A stretch of 64,000 bases of DNA from Qipengyuania vulgaris (GTDB lineage: Bacteria; Pseudomonadota; Alphaproteobacteria; Sphingomonadales; Sphingomonadaceae), in assembly GCF_009827325.1 (NCBI RefSeq), contig NZ_WTYC01000002.1, positions 1 to 64,000 on the forward strand. Reading direction: 5' to 3'. Positions within the stretch are counted from its first letter, which is position 1, and every line of letters starts with the position of its first letter. The notes beneath the pieces were generated by a model that searched no databases, was not told the origin of the DNA, and saw nothing but the letters and a program-made list of their open reading frames with translations. The position numbers and the translations under genes were made by a program. This document shows, piece after piece, positions 9,264 through 18,207 of the stretch.

Positions 9264-10538
9264 TTAAATAATTTTTTTCCGGAGGTACCAAAAGGAGAAA
9301 ATTCCGAATGCGAGCGCGAACCCTAATACGGAAAATCCGACGAAGCTGATGCCGTATGTCGGCGTGAATGCGACCAATGCGCACGAATATGGGACAAGGA
9401 CCATGACAGAAAGAAGGCTTAAACCTCTTTCATGCCCGCCCATGAAGAGAGCACTTCGCACCGTCGCGGTCGCCCCTTGAAAAAATCTCGCCATTGCAAC
9501 CGCGACATACGCCATTGAGGCTTCATTCGTGAACTCAACGTCGAAAATCATATTCACCAAGGGCAACAACAAAATTGCGCCCAAGAACGCGAATAGCGAA
9601 AAAGCCAAGTTTAGATGTGTGAATTTTCTCAATGCGTGCCAGCCACTCGCGAGGTCATTTCTCGAGAATCTTGCAGCGATATTATTGGCATAAATTGTTG
9701 TGATTGTTACGGGAAGAAGGATCAAAGTGGTGATGCGCATGATAATCGCATAGAACGTCACATCGACCGGACGGAGAAAGAAACCGATTACCAAGCTATC
9801 TAATAAGGATTGCACCCCTTCGATCAGAGAGAATGCATAAAAAGATTTTGCCTGCGCCACCGATCGAAGCGGGCTTTCCCCGCGGCGCGCTGTATCTTTT
9901 TCAACCGCTGGAACCCGACCTAGGGCTAGTCGTGCACCCACCGCGACAACCAAGGTCGATAAAAAGAAGGCGGCCGCAAGAGCATAGGGCAAATCTCTTG
10001 CCAAGAATGCAATCGCCAAAAGGCTTAATGGGCCGATGACTTCAAACAAAAAGATGGAAATATTTACACGCCCCAATCCTCGGAGTAGAAATATGCTATT
10101 CCACATTGTCGCATATAATGGCGCGGATAATCCCAAAACGAGAAAGCTCGTGGCGACATTTTGAGAGTAAAATGCTGTTACAAATGCATATCCGGCAGCT
10201 GCAGCTATAACTGCCGGAATCGACGAAAAGTAAGATAGTCGCGTTAAGCGCGCCCGGGTATCCTCATCGCTGGAAGCTGCCTCCTTAAGAATATAATGAT
10301 CTAACCCGAGGCGGCCTACTAGCATCGTTAGCAAGAATACACTTAGGGCGATGGAGTAGATGCCGAACTCGCTCTCCCCAAACAAACGCACTAGAATGAT
10401 AACCTGAGCGGCTTTCAACAAAACCGCGGTCGCGCGGAGGGAGAGCGCGCGAATTACGACCGAGTTCTCCGCCAATCCAGCAAGAGAAATTTTTTGTGTA
10501 ATGCTGATCCGAGCCCGGAAATTGGAGAGACGGAACAC
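9264..10538 (-). CDS. Wzx-type polysaccharide flippase
   Basis: A protein of about 424 aa with some 12 hydrophobic segments, of the oligosaccharide flippase/MATE-like superfamily. It starts ALSLRATAVLLKAAQVIILVRLFGESEFGIYSIALS, the common layout of Wzx N-termini. It should move lipid-linked repeat units across the inner membrane. I use the GTG at 10538. An upstream ATG at 10649 would overlap the preceding glycosyltransferase gene by 95 bases and add a non-conserved hydrophobic leader. The ribosome-binding site is weak for both. It is the only flippase gene in the locus. Confidence 0.8.
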   Translation of the reverse strand: MFRLSNFRARISITQKISLAGLAENSVVIRALSLRATAVLLKAAQVIILVRLFGESEFGIYSIALSVFLLTMLVGRLGLDHYILKEAASSDEDTRARLTRLSYFSSIPAVIAAAAGYAFVTAFYSQNVATSFLVLGLSAPLYATMWNSIFLLRGLGRVNISIFLFEVIGPLSLLAIAFLARDLPYALAAAFFLSTLVVAVGARLALGRVPAVEKDTARRGESPLRSVAQAKSFYAFSLIEGVQSLLDSLVIGFFLRPVDVTFYAIIMRITTLILLPVTITTIYANNIAARFSRNDLASGWHALRKFTHLNLAFSLFAFLGAILLLPLVNMIFDVEFTNEASMAYVAVAMARFFQGATATVRSALFMGGHERGLSLLSVMVLVPYSCALVAFTPTYGISFVGFSVLGFALAFGIFSFWYLRKKII

Positions 10539-10554
10539 TTTTCTCAGCCGCCAG

Positions 10555-11586
10555 TCAACCACGCGGTGGCTCAGCGGGCAAAACCGGAAATACTGAATCA
10601 AAAAAATCAGAATTCGAAGCTTCGATCGCTCCGAAGAAGCTATCCGCATCTGCTCGGTCAGCTCCGTAAGTTACTTTGAACTTTTCAACTGCGTGGCGAA
10701 GCGTTGACCCTGGCAACACGACAGAACCCGGAAAGAAAGGAAATGAAGCGAATCCGCACTCCTCGGTGGTGATTACTTGAAGGCCTAGCTCTATCGCTTC
10801 GAGCACGACGATTGGGCATTCGGCCATTACTAGGCGGAAAGGCAGGAGGGCCATCTCGCACTGAGCCAACTGGGTGAAAAGCTCATTCCGCGACAGCATC
10901 CCTTCGACTACCTCAGCCCTTCGGAAGGCCTTGGCATATGGCCTAAACCTATCCTTGAGTTCGGGGCGTTCCTGGCGCACCAGAAGCCTCAAATTTTTGG
11001 TGCCAGATTCCAAAGCGAACCGGGCCACGAGATCAATACCCCGAGTTTCGAAAGGCGGCCCAACGTAAACATATTTGACATACTTCCGGCCGCTCATCTC
11101 AAGGCTTGCCTGCCCCCAGTTTCCCTTGATGAACGGGATCATCAAATAACCATTGTCACCGCGATATTGTCGATACCGCACATCCGACAGGAAAATCACA
11201 CCTTGTGACTTTTGGAGGTGCCGCTCCACCCAAAAACGCGGAACGGTAGCCCCAATTAAAAGCCGCCAAAGATCACCAAAATTTCGAAAGACTGCAGCAA
11301 ATCCAGCGCGCCAAAAATCTCGAATTCGATAAAGTGGGAATGTCGCGAGATAGTAAAGACGAAAGCTTTGATTTTCCGCGCCTCCGCTCCAGAGAAGATC
11401 TGACAAAGATAACGTCTTTACAACGATCCCCGAAAATCCCATCGGGACCTCTCTAATACTTGGAGCAACGCTTACTCGGTAACCTCTGATTTTCAAAGCC
11501 ATAATGAGGAATTTTATAGTATACCAAGGCTGTCTTTTTGCGAGATTTTCGTTATAATCGCGAATTATAATAATAATATCATTCAC
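10555..11586 (-). CDS. glycosyltransferase (GT4-like)
   Basis: A protein of 343 aa. The C-terminal half has the GT-B donor-binding pattern of family 4: KYVYVGPPFETRGIDLV, then ALLPFRLVMAECPIVVLEAIELGLQVITTEECG, where the Glu pair (E-x7-E position) is expected to hold the nucleotide sugar. The N-terminal half is divergent (MNDIIIIIRDYNEN). It probably adds one sugar of the repeat unit; donor and acceptor are unknown. Its start overlaps the stop of the next gene upstream by 8 bases, consistent with one operon. Confidence 0.8.
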   Translation of the reverse strand: MNDIIIIIRDYNENLAKRQPWYTIKFLIMALKIRGYRVSVAPSIREVPMGFSGIVVKTLSLSDLLWSGGAENQSFRLYYLATFPLYRIRDFWRAGFAAVFRNFGDLWRLLIGATVPRFWVERHLQKSQGVIFLSDVRYRQYRGDNGYLMIPFIKGNWGQASLEMSGRKYVKYVYVGPPFETRGIDLVARFALESGTKNLRLLVRQERPELKDRFRPYAKAFRRAEVVEGMLSRNELFTQLAQCEMALLPFRLVMAECPIVVLEAIELGLQVITTEECGFASFPFFPGSVVLPGSTLRHAVEKFKVTYGADRADADSFFGAIEASNSDFFDSVFPVLPAEPPRG

Positions 11587-12847
11587 GATAATGATCCAAT
11601 ACTTTCGCGTATATATTTTCGGAGGAGAACCCTTCAGCCAAGCATTCAGAACGTAATGAAAGTTTCATGTATTCCTGAGGAGACAGTGCCGATGCAGCTT
11701 GAAGAGCATCAAAAATCGATGAGGAGGTGTGATCATTAATTGGGATATAGGCTTCCGGATCGATGTCTTTGACCAAACCTACTTTTGTAGCAATAACTGG
11801 GGTGCCGCTTGCCATTGCCTCCAGCACTACTCTGGGGCCGGTTTCGTATGTTGAAGGCATAATCAAGAATTCAGCGGATGCGAGAGCGTCAGCCACGCCC
11901 TCGGTATCCAGCGAGCCAAGCCAAGAGACCGTATCCGGAACAAATTGTTCCGATATACGTCGCTTTAGGAGTTCAGAGAGGGGGCCATCACCTCCAAAAA
12001 CGAAATGGCGTTGCCCGCCTGCACGCTGATACCGCACGATAGCATCGAAGAGTTCTGGCAAGCCCTTTCGGTATCCAAGACGACCCAGATATAGAATAAA
12101 ACCTTCACGTCGATTTCCACGGCCCTTAAATACTTCCAAATCAATTGCATTGACAATTGTGGATATTTTATCCTGCCGAACGTGATAGAAATTTCTAAGT
12201 TCTTCGGCCACCCCTTCCGAAACGGAGATAATTTTGTCACTTCCTTTAATAAGCAACCGCTCCATTAACGGACTTAAAAAGTAGCCCATCAACTTATTAA
12301 GCTTGGCATGCAAGCTGATCGGTTCAATAAATTTGGTATCCGCCACCATAGTCGAATGTATGGTGGAAATAACTTTGGGCCTTTTTTCGGAGCCGGTCCT
12401 CCTTGCAGGAATCACAAGGGGAGAATGATAATGAATGATATCGAGTTCTTTGCGCCTAAAAATGGTCGTCAGAATGACAGCGAAGATGAAAGAACTAATG
12501 GCTGGTATGCTCGATGACGGAATTCGCGTGACCCTTATTGACTCGTAGGTTTCCATCGAGGGCCGCCGGAAACCGCCGGTACGGACGAAAATGGTAACGT
12601 CGCAGCCTTTGGCATTGAGATATTTGGCTAAGGAAAATACATGAGTACCCAAGCCCTCCCGAGGAGGGAAGGACCCGGAAGTCACCAAAGCAACTTTCAA
12701 CCCACCTGCGGTGAGCGGGGAATGTTCTTGAATGGCCCTACCTTTAGTCTGCCAAATGCCCTCTTCGTAAATCCTTACGGAGAGCATTCGCCGAAGTCGC
12801 TGCAGCAACTCATTGGCCCTAATCATGAGCGCGCCTCTACTTTTCAT
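11579..12847 (-). CDS. glycosyltransferase family 4
   Basis: A protein of 422 aa. After a ~45-residue leader comes LKVALVTSGSFPPREGLGTHVFSLAKYL, the classical GT4 N-terminal motif with an acceptor-side Gly-rich loop. The C-terminal domain has LYLGRLGYRKGLPELFDAI, FGGDGPLSELLK, and MPSTYETGPRVVLEAMASGTPVIATKVG with the EX7E-type donor site. It acts at the cytoplasmic face on the lipid-linked oligosaccharide. The first ATG overlaps the end of pssE by 11 bases; an internal ATG at 12826 is an alternative. Confidence 0.88.
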   Translation of the reverse strand: MKSRGALMIRANELLQRLRRMLSVRIYEEGIWQTKGRAIQEHSPLTAGGLKVALVTSGSFPPREGLGTHVFSLAKYLNAKGCDVTIFVRTGGFRRPSMETYESIRVTRIPSSSIPAISSFIFAVILTTIFRRKELDIIHYHSPLVIPARRTGSEKRPKVISTIHSTMVADTKFIEPISLHAKLNKLMGYFLSPLMERLLIKGSDKIISVSEGVAEELRNFYHVRQDKISTIVNAIDLEVFKGRGNRREGFILYLGRLGYRKGLPELFDAIVRYQRAGGQRHFVFGGDGPLSELLKRRISEQFVPDTVSWLGSLDTEGVADALASAEFLIMPSTYETGPRVVLEAMASGTPVIATKVGLVKDIDPEAYIPINDHTSSSIFDALQAASALSPQEYMKLSLRSECLAEGFSSENIYAKVLDHYRE

Positions 12848-13340
12848 GAAAAATTTTCATCTCGAACTGTCGATGAAGTTCCGCTGAAATTCGGCAGGCC
12901 AAGTCCAGCCCTCCGCTTTTACCAGGTCGCCACGATTCAACTGGCTGAGCCCTGATAGCTGCAATTCCCCTTCGCAACTCTTGCAATGAATTGGCTTCTA
13001 TCGCTCGGCGAGTCAGACGGAGATGGTTGGCTAACTCCACTTGATTGTCTTGGCATTCGCCCAGCTCCTTCTTTCGAGGAACAACGATCAGAGGGCGACC
13101 AATCTCCAAAACGTCGAAACAGCTTCCGTATCCTGCTTGTGCAATGACAAGCTCTGAGCGAGCAATGAGCGCTCGGATCTCATCTCTAGGAGCGTATTTG
13201 AAGCACTCGCAATTTGGCGCTTCGGCAGTGACCCCGCATTGTGCAATGACCTGCTCGCCACCTTCCTGCGCCAAGAAGGAGATAAATTCTCTTAGGCGGC
13301 TAAATGGGTAGGGGTTAGTCCCGAAAAGACAAAAAATCAT
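12837..13340 (-). CDS. PssE/Alg13-like glycosyltransferase catalytic subunit
   Basis: A protein of 167 aa equal to the C-terminal half of a GT28-type enzyme. It has CLFGTNPYPFSRLREFI at the start and LVIAQAGYGSCFDVLEIGRPLIVVPRKKELGECQDNQVELANHL, the UDP-sugar-binding segment. In the Alg13/Alg14 and PssE/PssD systems this soluble subunit works only when docked to a membrane partner, and the partner gene is immediately upstream (13315-13797) with a 26-base overlap. The pair probably transfers a sugar such as glucuronate, by analogy with rhizobial PssDE; the donor is not visible here. Confidence 0.85.
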   Translation of the reverse strand: MIFCLFGTNPYPFSRLREFISFLAQEGGEQVIAQCGVTAEAPNCECFKYAPRDEIRALIARSELVIAQAGYGSCFDVLEIGRPLIVVPRKKELGECQDNQVELANHLRLTRRAIEANSLQELRRGIAAIRAQPVESWRPGKSGGLDLACRISAELHRQFEMKIFHEK

Positions 13341-13797
13341 CGCCGAATGACCCCTCTGGTAAAATACTAGCCACCAAAGATCTTGGATAAAACTTTTGCA
13401 GCTCTTTACTTTGGATCACGAACACATTCGAAAATCGATAGAGTATACGTCCAGTGATCGATGGAGAGTTTATTCTCGCACCACTTTCAATAAAGATACA
13501 GATACTTCCGGTAATTCGCGATATGATGTAGAACGGGACCGCCATCCCTGCGCCGGTCGAAACGACAATAGCCGGCCTTAACCGCATCCAATACCGTATT
13601 GCCCACAGGACGTTCTTCAAAAAGAGCCAAGGTGACCGATGGCAATCCACAATTGGCATCAAGTCAAAAGCCCCAGAAGAACCGCGGTCCACAGCCCCAG
13701 GCTCAGTCAGCACGACATCGAAGGCCGGGAAATGCCGACAGACCGCTAATAATTCAGTAAGATGCCCGCCCCCAGATGCTATACCGACTATCCGCAT
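13315..13797 (-). CDS. PssD/Alg14-like membrane-anchoring glycosyltransferase subunit
   Basis: A protein of 160 aa. MRIVGIASGGGHLTELLAV carries the Alg14 signature GGGH. A hydrophobic stretch near PAIVVSTGAGMAVPFYIIS and FIESGARINSPSITGRIL match the family. It is the membrane partner that recruits the adjacent PssE/Alg13-like subunit. The overlaps with its neighbours on both sides support co-translation and complex formation. Confidence 0.85.
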   Translation of the reverse strand: MRIVGIASGGGHLTELLAVCRHFPAFDVVLTEPGAVDRGSSGAFDLMPIVDCHRSPWLFLKNVLWAIRYWMRLRPAIVVSTGAGMAVPFYIISRITGSICIFIESGARINSPSITGRILYRFSNVFVIQSKELQKFYPRSLVASILPEGSFGDDFLSFRD

Positions 13798-14411
13798 CGC
13801 TGGAGTATCTTTTTTGCTATCTGATCCGGCCGAGAATCAGCTGTGTCAATCATGTGGAGACGGTAGATTCGAGCAATGCACCTATAGATTTTGACTTTTC
13901 TCTCATAATTCTTGTCAAATCGAATGTCCGGGCGTCTCCGTCGAACCAGATCCGGGTTACAGCTCAAGACTACGCATTCCCACGAAGCTACATGGTCTTT
14001 AATCGCGGCATCAAAAAGCCTCAAGGCGAACCGTAAATTCCCGCTTGAAAGTGCGGAATCAGCGACGATATCAATTAGATAACGGTCTGCTAAAATAAAT
14101 TTCCCGTTTTTCAGAGAATCAGAAAGCTTCCATCTGGGCTTTATGAATAGGTTCCAGTCGATCCAGATGCTGAAAATGTAGATACGTCCAGCTACTCCTG
14201 AATAATTGTGATAACCCAACCTTCCGCCTGGAGTATCCTCATAGTAACTCCAACCCAAGAGGCGGCCTAGAAGATTGAACAGCCGCGCCAGTACGAATCC
14301 AAACCTTCGCCAAGAGGTGTGGGCAAACGAATGATCTTTGATCTGCTTTAGAAGCTCCTCCAAAATCGTCGACTTACCAGTACCATCGGGTCCGCTAAGG
14401 ACGATTTTCAT
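13788..14411 (-). CDS. P-loop kinase of the thymidylate-kinase type in a polysaccharide locus
   Basis: A protein of 207 aa. MKIVLSGPDGTGKSTILEELL has a Walker A motif (GPDGTGKS). FILADRYLIDIVADSAL resembles the thymidylate-kinase DR(Y/W) motif, and RRRRPDIRFDKNYERKVKIY may be the lid. The sequence is far from housekeeping Tmk. Its place between pssD and a nucleotidyltransferase-domain gene suggests phosphorylation of a sugar, nucleoside or lipid linked to polysaccharide synthesis, but the substrate is unknown. Its ATG overlaps the stop of the nucleotidyltransferase gene by 4 bases. Confidence 0.75.
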   Translation of the reverse strand: MKIVLSGPDGTGKSTILEELLKQIKDHSFAHTSWRRFGFVLARLFNLLGRLLGWSYYEDTPGGRLGYHNYSGVAGRIYIFSIWIDWNLFIKPRWKLSDSLKNGKFILADRYLIDIVADSALSSGNLRFALRLFDAAIKDHVASWECVVLSCNPDLVRRRRPDIRFDKNYERKVKIYRCIARIYRLHMIDTADSRPDQIAKKILQRCG

Positions 14412-15058
14412 TGAAGGCCCCGATTGCCGTCGAGGGCCTGCCTGGGGGTTGGCGCATTGGGGAATTTTCTCTTGAAGATATCATTGGAAAACAAGAGCGC
14501 CGGAACCTCCCTATCATCCATCTTGTTGATGAAGTTCAATTCACTAAAGCAGAACACGTCCAGCGGCAGCCCGTTAATATTCGCCCAAAGTCTAAGTTTT
14601 AACGCGTAGCAATAAGCCCTTGCCGAACTTAGAAGACCAGAACGATGGTAAAGGCGTATATCGATGTCTGAATAACTATGCATTTTACCGCGGCAGAAAC
14701 TTCCGTAAAAAAGAACCTCACGAATGCCGTGGGCCTTAGCCGTCTCTGCAAGCTTTTCGATAATCCGCGTCACATCTCGCATCGAGAGAGCGCGCGCCAA
14801 TCCTAGGTACCGAAGCATCACCGGAATTTGACTGTTGACGAAAAAGTTCGCGAAATGCCCGGCTACAAAGGACCATAGCAGTCCAATGCCGGCCGCATAG
14901 AAGAGCACCGCAAATATTATTGTAACCAGTACTTTGAAGAGCCGCTCTCCCGGCGTCATATAAAGAACACCTTGAAATATCATATAGGATATCAATACAG
15001 GTATGGGCTTATTGATTAGCCTGTTTGCGAATTTGTACTTTTTCTCTGCCATCGTCAA
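14408..15058 (-). CDS. membrane-anchored nucleotidyltransferase-domain protein
   Basis: A protein of 216 aa. One or two membrane segments lie near residues 18-75 (VLISYMIFQGVLYM; LFKVLVTIIFAVLFYAAGIGLLW). A pol-beta-type nucleotidyltransferase core follows: EVLFYGSFCRGKMHSYSDIDIRLY, with GSxxRG and the paired Asp of SDIDI, and a third acidic position in LPLDVFCFSE. Such cores transfer NMP to a small molecule or protein. Its pairing with a kinase gene in a polysaccharide operon is uncommon. It is not a MNT-HEPN toxin pair, since no HEPN partner is present. Confidence 0.7.
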   Translation of the reverse strand: MTMAEKKYKFANRLINKPIPVLISYMIFQGVLYMTPGERLFKVLVTIIFAVLFYAAGIGLLWSFVAGHFANFFVNSQIPVMLRYLGLARALSMRDVTRIIEKLAETAKAHGIREVLFYGSFCRGKMHSYSDIDIRLYHRSGLLSSARAYCYALKLRLWANINGLPLDVFCFSELNFINKMDDREVPALLFSNDIFKRKFPNAPTPRQALDGNRGLQ

Positions 15059-15087
15059 TTCTTTGAGGTAGTGCCCTTGCTTAAAAA

Positions 15088-16210
15088 TTAAGCTCCCAAC
15101 GCTCTATACAAAGTAAGATATTTCTTGGTCACTTCGGAAGGCTCAAACGGTTTAAGTTTAAGGTGCGCATGCTCCGCGATGCGGTGTCGAGACCTGTTCC
15201 AACCCATTACTGCGACGATTGCAGCGGCCAACGCCTTTTCATCAGGCTCCACAATAGCACCCGTTTCGCCATCGGAAATGATCGACGCGACATCCCCGAC
15301 GGGTGTTGAGACTACGGGAATGCCACAGGCCAAGGCCTCCTTAACCACCGTGGGCGATGCCTCATGTTGGGAGGTTAGGACCAGAACCTTCGCAGAAGAT
15401 ATCGCGAGGGGAACAATATCGGGAGGAACTGCACCCGCCATGCAGACCGCCCGAACAAGCGCGGAATTTTCGATTTGCTTGCTAATCAAATTCGCATCTT
15501 CACCCTCCCCTGCGATGACCAATTTCGCTTCTGGAAGCTCCGCGAGCACTAGCTCCCAGGTCCTTAAAAGTAGCGGCAAGTTTTTGACGTGCGCGATCCG
15601 CCCTACGAAGAGACAAACGTCGCTATCTGGATATGGCGAATCCGGCCAAGGGGGACGATCTGGACTAAAGGATTGGAGATCAATCATCGAGGGAATTATG
15701 GATATATCAGATTGATCAATTAAATTTCCGTGCCTTTGTTTAAATTGATCAACCACGTCCGAACTTACTGCAACAATTTTTGTCGCTCGTTTAAGAAGAA
15801 AACCTTCGATATTGCGAAATATTGGAAATACAATTCGAGAAGCAAGCCGACCGAAGCGCTTAGGGAAAACTGTGAAGGTCCTACCGTGTAAGGTCACGAT
15901 GCAGCAAAAGCGACGACCCAAGAAAGGCAAGCAATAATATAGTCGATGAACATGAATGACAGCGCTTACATCACGTAGATACCATATCCTGGCCCAGATG
16001 AGTCCTAGCAAAAAGCGCCAGGTGCTGTTTGCAGATTGAGCTACGGGAATGTAACGGATTTTTCCACGGGTCTCCGCTTTCCCCCCAACTCCGAGGAAGA
16101 CCATCTCTGACACGGAGTCGAGAAGTGAATTCGTCAAGTTCTGGACATATCTGACTCCCCCCCCCCTGTCCGTTCTCAAATGGGTTCGTCTGGTAAACCA
16201 TTACTAGCAA
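15088..16210 (-). CDS. glycosyltransferase family 4, reading frame split at a ten-G tract
   Basis: The body (363 aa, from a weak TTG at 16179) has clear GT4 features: VCLFVGRIAHVKNLPLLLRTW, LVIAGEGEDANL and LVLTSQHEASPTVVKEALACGIPVVSTPVGD. The GT-B first strand is missing from that frame. It is found in another frame just upstream, starting at a TTG at 16210 with GGGAGG 6 bases before it: LVMVYQTNPFENGQGGG. The two frames meet at ten G residues (plus-strand C, 16157-16166). With nine G the two parts join into a normal N-terminus ending QGGGVRYVQNL. As read, the gene is out of frame, hence possibly phase-variable, or the tract length is a sequencing error. Confidence 0.85.
16157..16166 (-). 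repeat. homopolymeric G10 tract inside a glycosyltransferase gene
   Basis: Ten consecutive G on the coding strand, about 16 codons after the probable start of the GT4 gene. It lies exactly where the N-terminal and main reading frames separate by one base. Tracts of this length are prone to slipped-strand mispairing. Confidence 0.9.
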
Positions 16211-16241
16211 TGCAGGCCTCCCGCAAAAAACATAGCGAACC

Positions 16242-17444
16242 TCACCTTTCCATCCTGTGGCGCTTTCGCAAATCTAATCGCCCGCTTGGCGTGGTGGCCC
16301 TACCCGCGCCTCGCACTCCAGGCGGACCCTCGGCAAAAAGATGCATAGCCATTGCAAGAATGAGGAAATTTGGAGCGAGCACCATATTTGTGTGCAGCCC
16401 TGACACGAAAAAGAGCACCACACCTGGGGAGTACGCAGTCTTGTAGATCAAAGCACATGAGAAGAAGACGAAGCCCAGTGCCGCCACTACCCCTCCATCG
16501 TATAGGAGATACAGAAGGTCGAAATGAGGGAACTCGAGCCCGCGCAAGGCCAAGTTCTTTACCCCCCCCAGGCCCTGCGCGCCGAAGAGCAAACTGAGCA
16601 GCTCATCCTCTCGAAGCAGCCAATTCCAGATCCAAACATGGGTCTGCAACCGGCCAGACGTAAACGCATCAAGGTCCCGCGCGTCATAGATCTGCATCCT
16701 CTCGATGATTGGAATTCTGCTAACAGTGTCGATATTTAGCCAAAGCAGTGCGGCAACAGCCAACGAAACCGATGCAAATGCGATGTATCGTTTGGATTTT
16801 ATGGCGGACTGTAGAGCAGCCATTACTATGAGCGATAGAAATACCCCACGCGACTGGGTCAGAAATATTGACCACCCCGCCAAGATCAGCATTGTAAATA
16901 GCAAGATACGACTTTGACTGCCCTTTGGCCACTCTAACATTATATAAATGATTACGAAACCAGCCAATAGAGCATATAGAGTGCCTGAACCCCAACCCTT
17001 TGATCGGGAATGCACGAAATCTTCTGGAGAAAATTGAAGGTTTGTCCATAATTGGGACACCACCACAATCATGCAGAAAGTTAATAGCATTCGATGGCCC
17101 ATTAACCATGCACCGGCCCGAAGTTGGAAGCAAGTGAATATTGCTATTGTCGTCAAAAAAATAAAAATTGGGCTGGTAAAGGCGGCCTCGCTATTGCCGA
17201 AATTACTTATTAATAAAGCCGACAATATTGAGCATATTATCAATACGTATATAGGGTTGAAGTTAGTCACCTTTACGAACGGCGCCACGGCGAGAACTGT
17301 AAGGGCCAATTGAGGAATGAGGAAATTACCCTCATTTCCCGTGAGATAACTAAGATTGGTCGTTCCTAAAAACATAAGAACAGCGGCGCCCAGTGGCACC
17401 GCCCAACCGTCGACCAAGTGGTTATGCGCGGCCCTATGCCGCAT
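16242..17444 (-). CDS. Wzy-like O-antigen/exopolysaccharide polymerase
   Basis: A protein of 400 aa with about ten to twelve hydrophobic segments and the layout of the Wzy/O-antigen ligase superfamily. A large polar loop lies near residues 235-305 (IIERMQIYDARDLDAFTSGRLQTHVWIWNW), followed by FGAQGLGGVKNLALRGLEFPHFDLLYLLYDGG, comparable to the conserved periplasmic H-x-D/N-hh region of polymerases. It should polymerise repeat units flipped by Wzx. It overlaps the GT2 gene by 11 bases. A run of eight G occurs inside its coding region at 16562-16569, in frame here. Confidence 0.8.
   Translation of the reverse strand: MRHRAAHNHLVDGWAVPLGAAVLMFLGTTNLSYLTGNEGNFLIPQLALTVLAVAPFVKVTNFNPIYVLIICSILSALLISNFGNSEAAFTSPIFIFLTTIAIFTCFQLRAGAWLMGHRMLLTFCMIVVVSQLWTNLQFSPEDFVHSRSKGWGSGTLYALLAGFVIIYIMLEWPKGSQSRILLFTMLILAGWSIFLTQSRGVFLSLIVMAALQSAIKSKRYIAFASVSLAVAALLWLNIDTVSRIPIIERMQIYDARDLDAFTSGRLQTHVWIWNWLLREDELLSLLFGAQGLGGVKNLALRGLEFPHFDLLYLLYDGGVVAALGFVFFSCALIYKTAYSPGVVLFFVSGLHTNMVLAPNFLILAMAMHLFAEGPPGVRGAGRATTPSGRLDLRKRHRMER
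16562..16569 (-). repeat. homopolymeric G8 tract inside the wzy-like gene
   Basis: Eight G on the coding strand within the codons for GLGGVK. The frame is intact at this length. A one-base change would truncate the polymerase about 100 residues early. Confidence 0.8.
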
Positions 17445-18159
17445 AATTCCGGACCAAGTATCGCGCAGCGCTGGTAAGATGATAGGCGAAATTCTTGCTG
17501 ATTATCTGACGGTTTGCCCGGGCGGCGTTATGTACGAATTCAATATCCGTGTAAGATCTTAGCCTATGTCCAGTCAGGCGCGCGCGCCTGCAGAAATCAA
17601 CGTCTTCCATGTACATGAAGTACCTCTCGTCGAACCCATTCAGATATTGATAGAGGTCAGCTCTGATGGCGAGAAACGCTCCCGAAGCCCAGTCGCGATA
17701 GCCCGATGTAGTTGCCATTTGGTCGCTATATCTACTAGGGCCAGAAAAGCCGATCAACGAGAGTGCAAGCGTACCGAATTGAGGAAATGGCCGTATGTTA
17801 TCGTCATATTTGCGAGCCACATCATTCCATAATAAGGGGCAAACCAGCTTTTCTCCGTCTGCTTCGGCTTGGCCAACGAGTTCAGCGATTTTTTCCCCAT
17901 CGGCAATGATGTCCGGATTGCATACTACGAACCAATCATTACCAGTAAGATTAGATTCCCGAAAATTCATGTTGTGATTAGCGCCAAATCCTCGCGGGGA
18001 TGAGTTGGTAAACAGACTAACTCCAACACAATCTCTGTGAGATTCACTGTTTAAATTTTCACGAAGAACTACGGATAGCGGCCTCAGACGCTCCAAAAGC
18101 CGATTTCTCTCAAGCTCTTCCCTGTGACCATGAGATACTATCGATACAACTGTGCGCAT
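17434..18159 (-). CDS. glycosyltransferase family 2, rhamnosyltransferase-like
   Basis: A protein of 241 aa of GT-A type. VVSIVSHGHREELER begins the fold, NWFVVCNPDI is the DXD-region variant, and WASGAFLAIRADLYQYLNGFDERYFMYMEDVDFCRRARLTG matches the conserved core of WbbL-type rhamnosyltransferases (G-FDE-FF-Y-ED-D---R). With the rfb genes in the same locus, dTDP-rhamnose is the most likely donor (inference). Start ATG at 18159. It is the first gene of the A+T-richer block, directly downstream of the broken glmS. Confidence 0.85.
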   Translation of the reverse strand: MRTVVSIVSHGHREELERNRLLERLRPLSVVLRENLNSESHRDCVGVSLFTNSSPRGFGANHNMNFRESNLTGNDWFVVCNPDIIADGEKIAELVGQAEADGEKLVCPLLWNDVARKYDDNIRPFPQFGTLALSLIGFSGPSRYSDQMATTSGYRDWASGAFLAIRADLYQYLNGFDERYFMYMEDVDFCRRARLTGHRLRSYTDIEFVHNAARANRQIISKNFAYHLTSAARYLVRNYAA

Positions 18160-18207
18160 GAAATCAGGATGTCTTTTTGTTCGTGTGGGACGATTGGACT
18201 CGCCAAA

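Noticed and set aside
14408..15058. Toxin-antitoxin (MNT-HEPN) system
   Set aside because: The nucleotidyltransferase core is present but membrane-anchored, and the neighbour is a P-loop kinase, not a HEPN protein.
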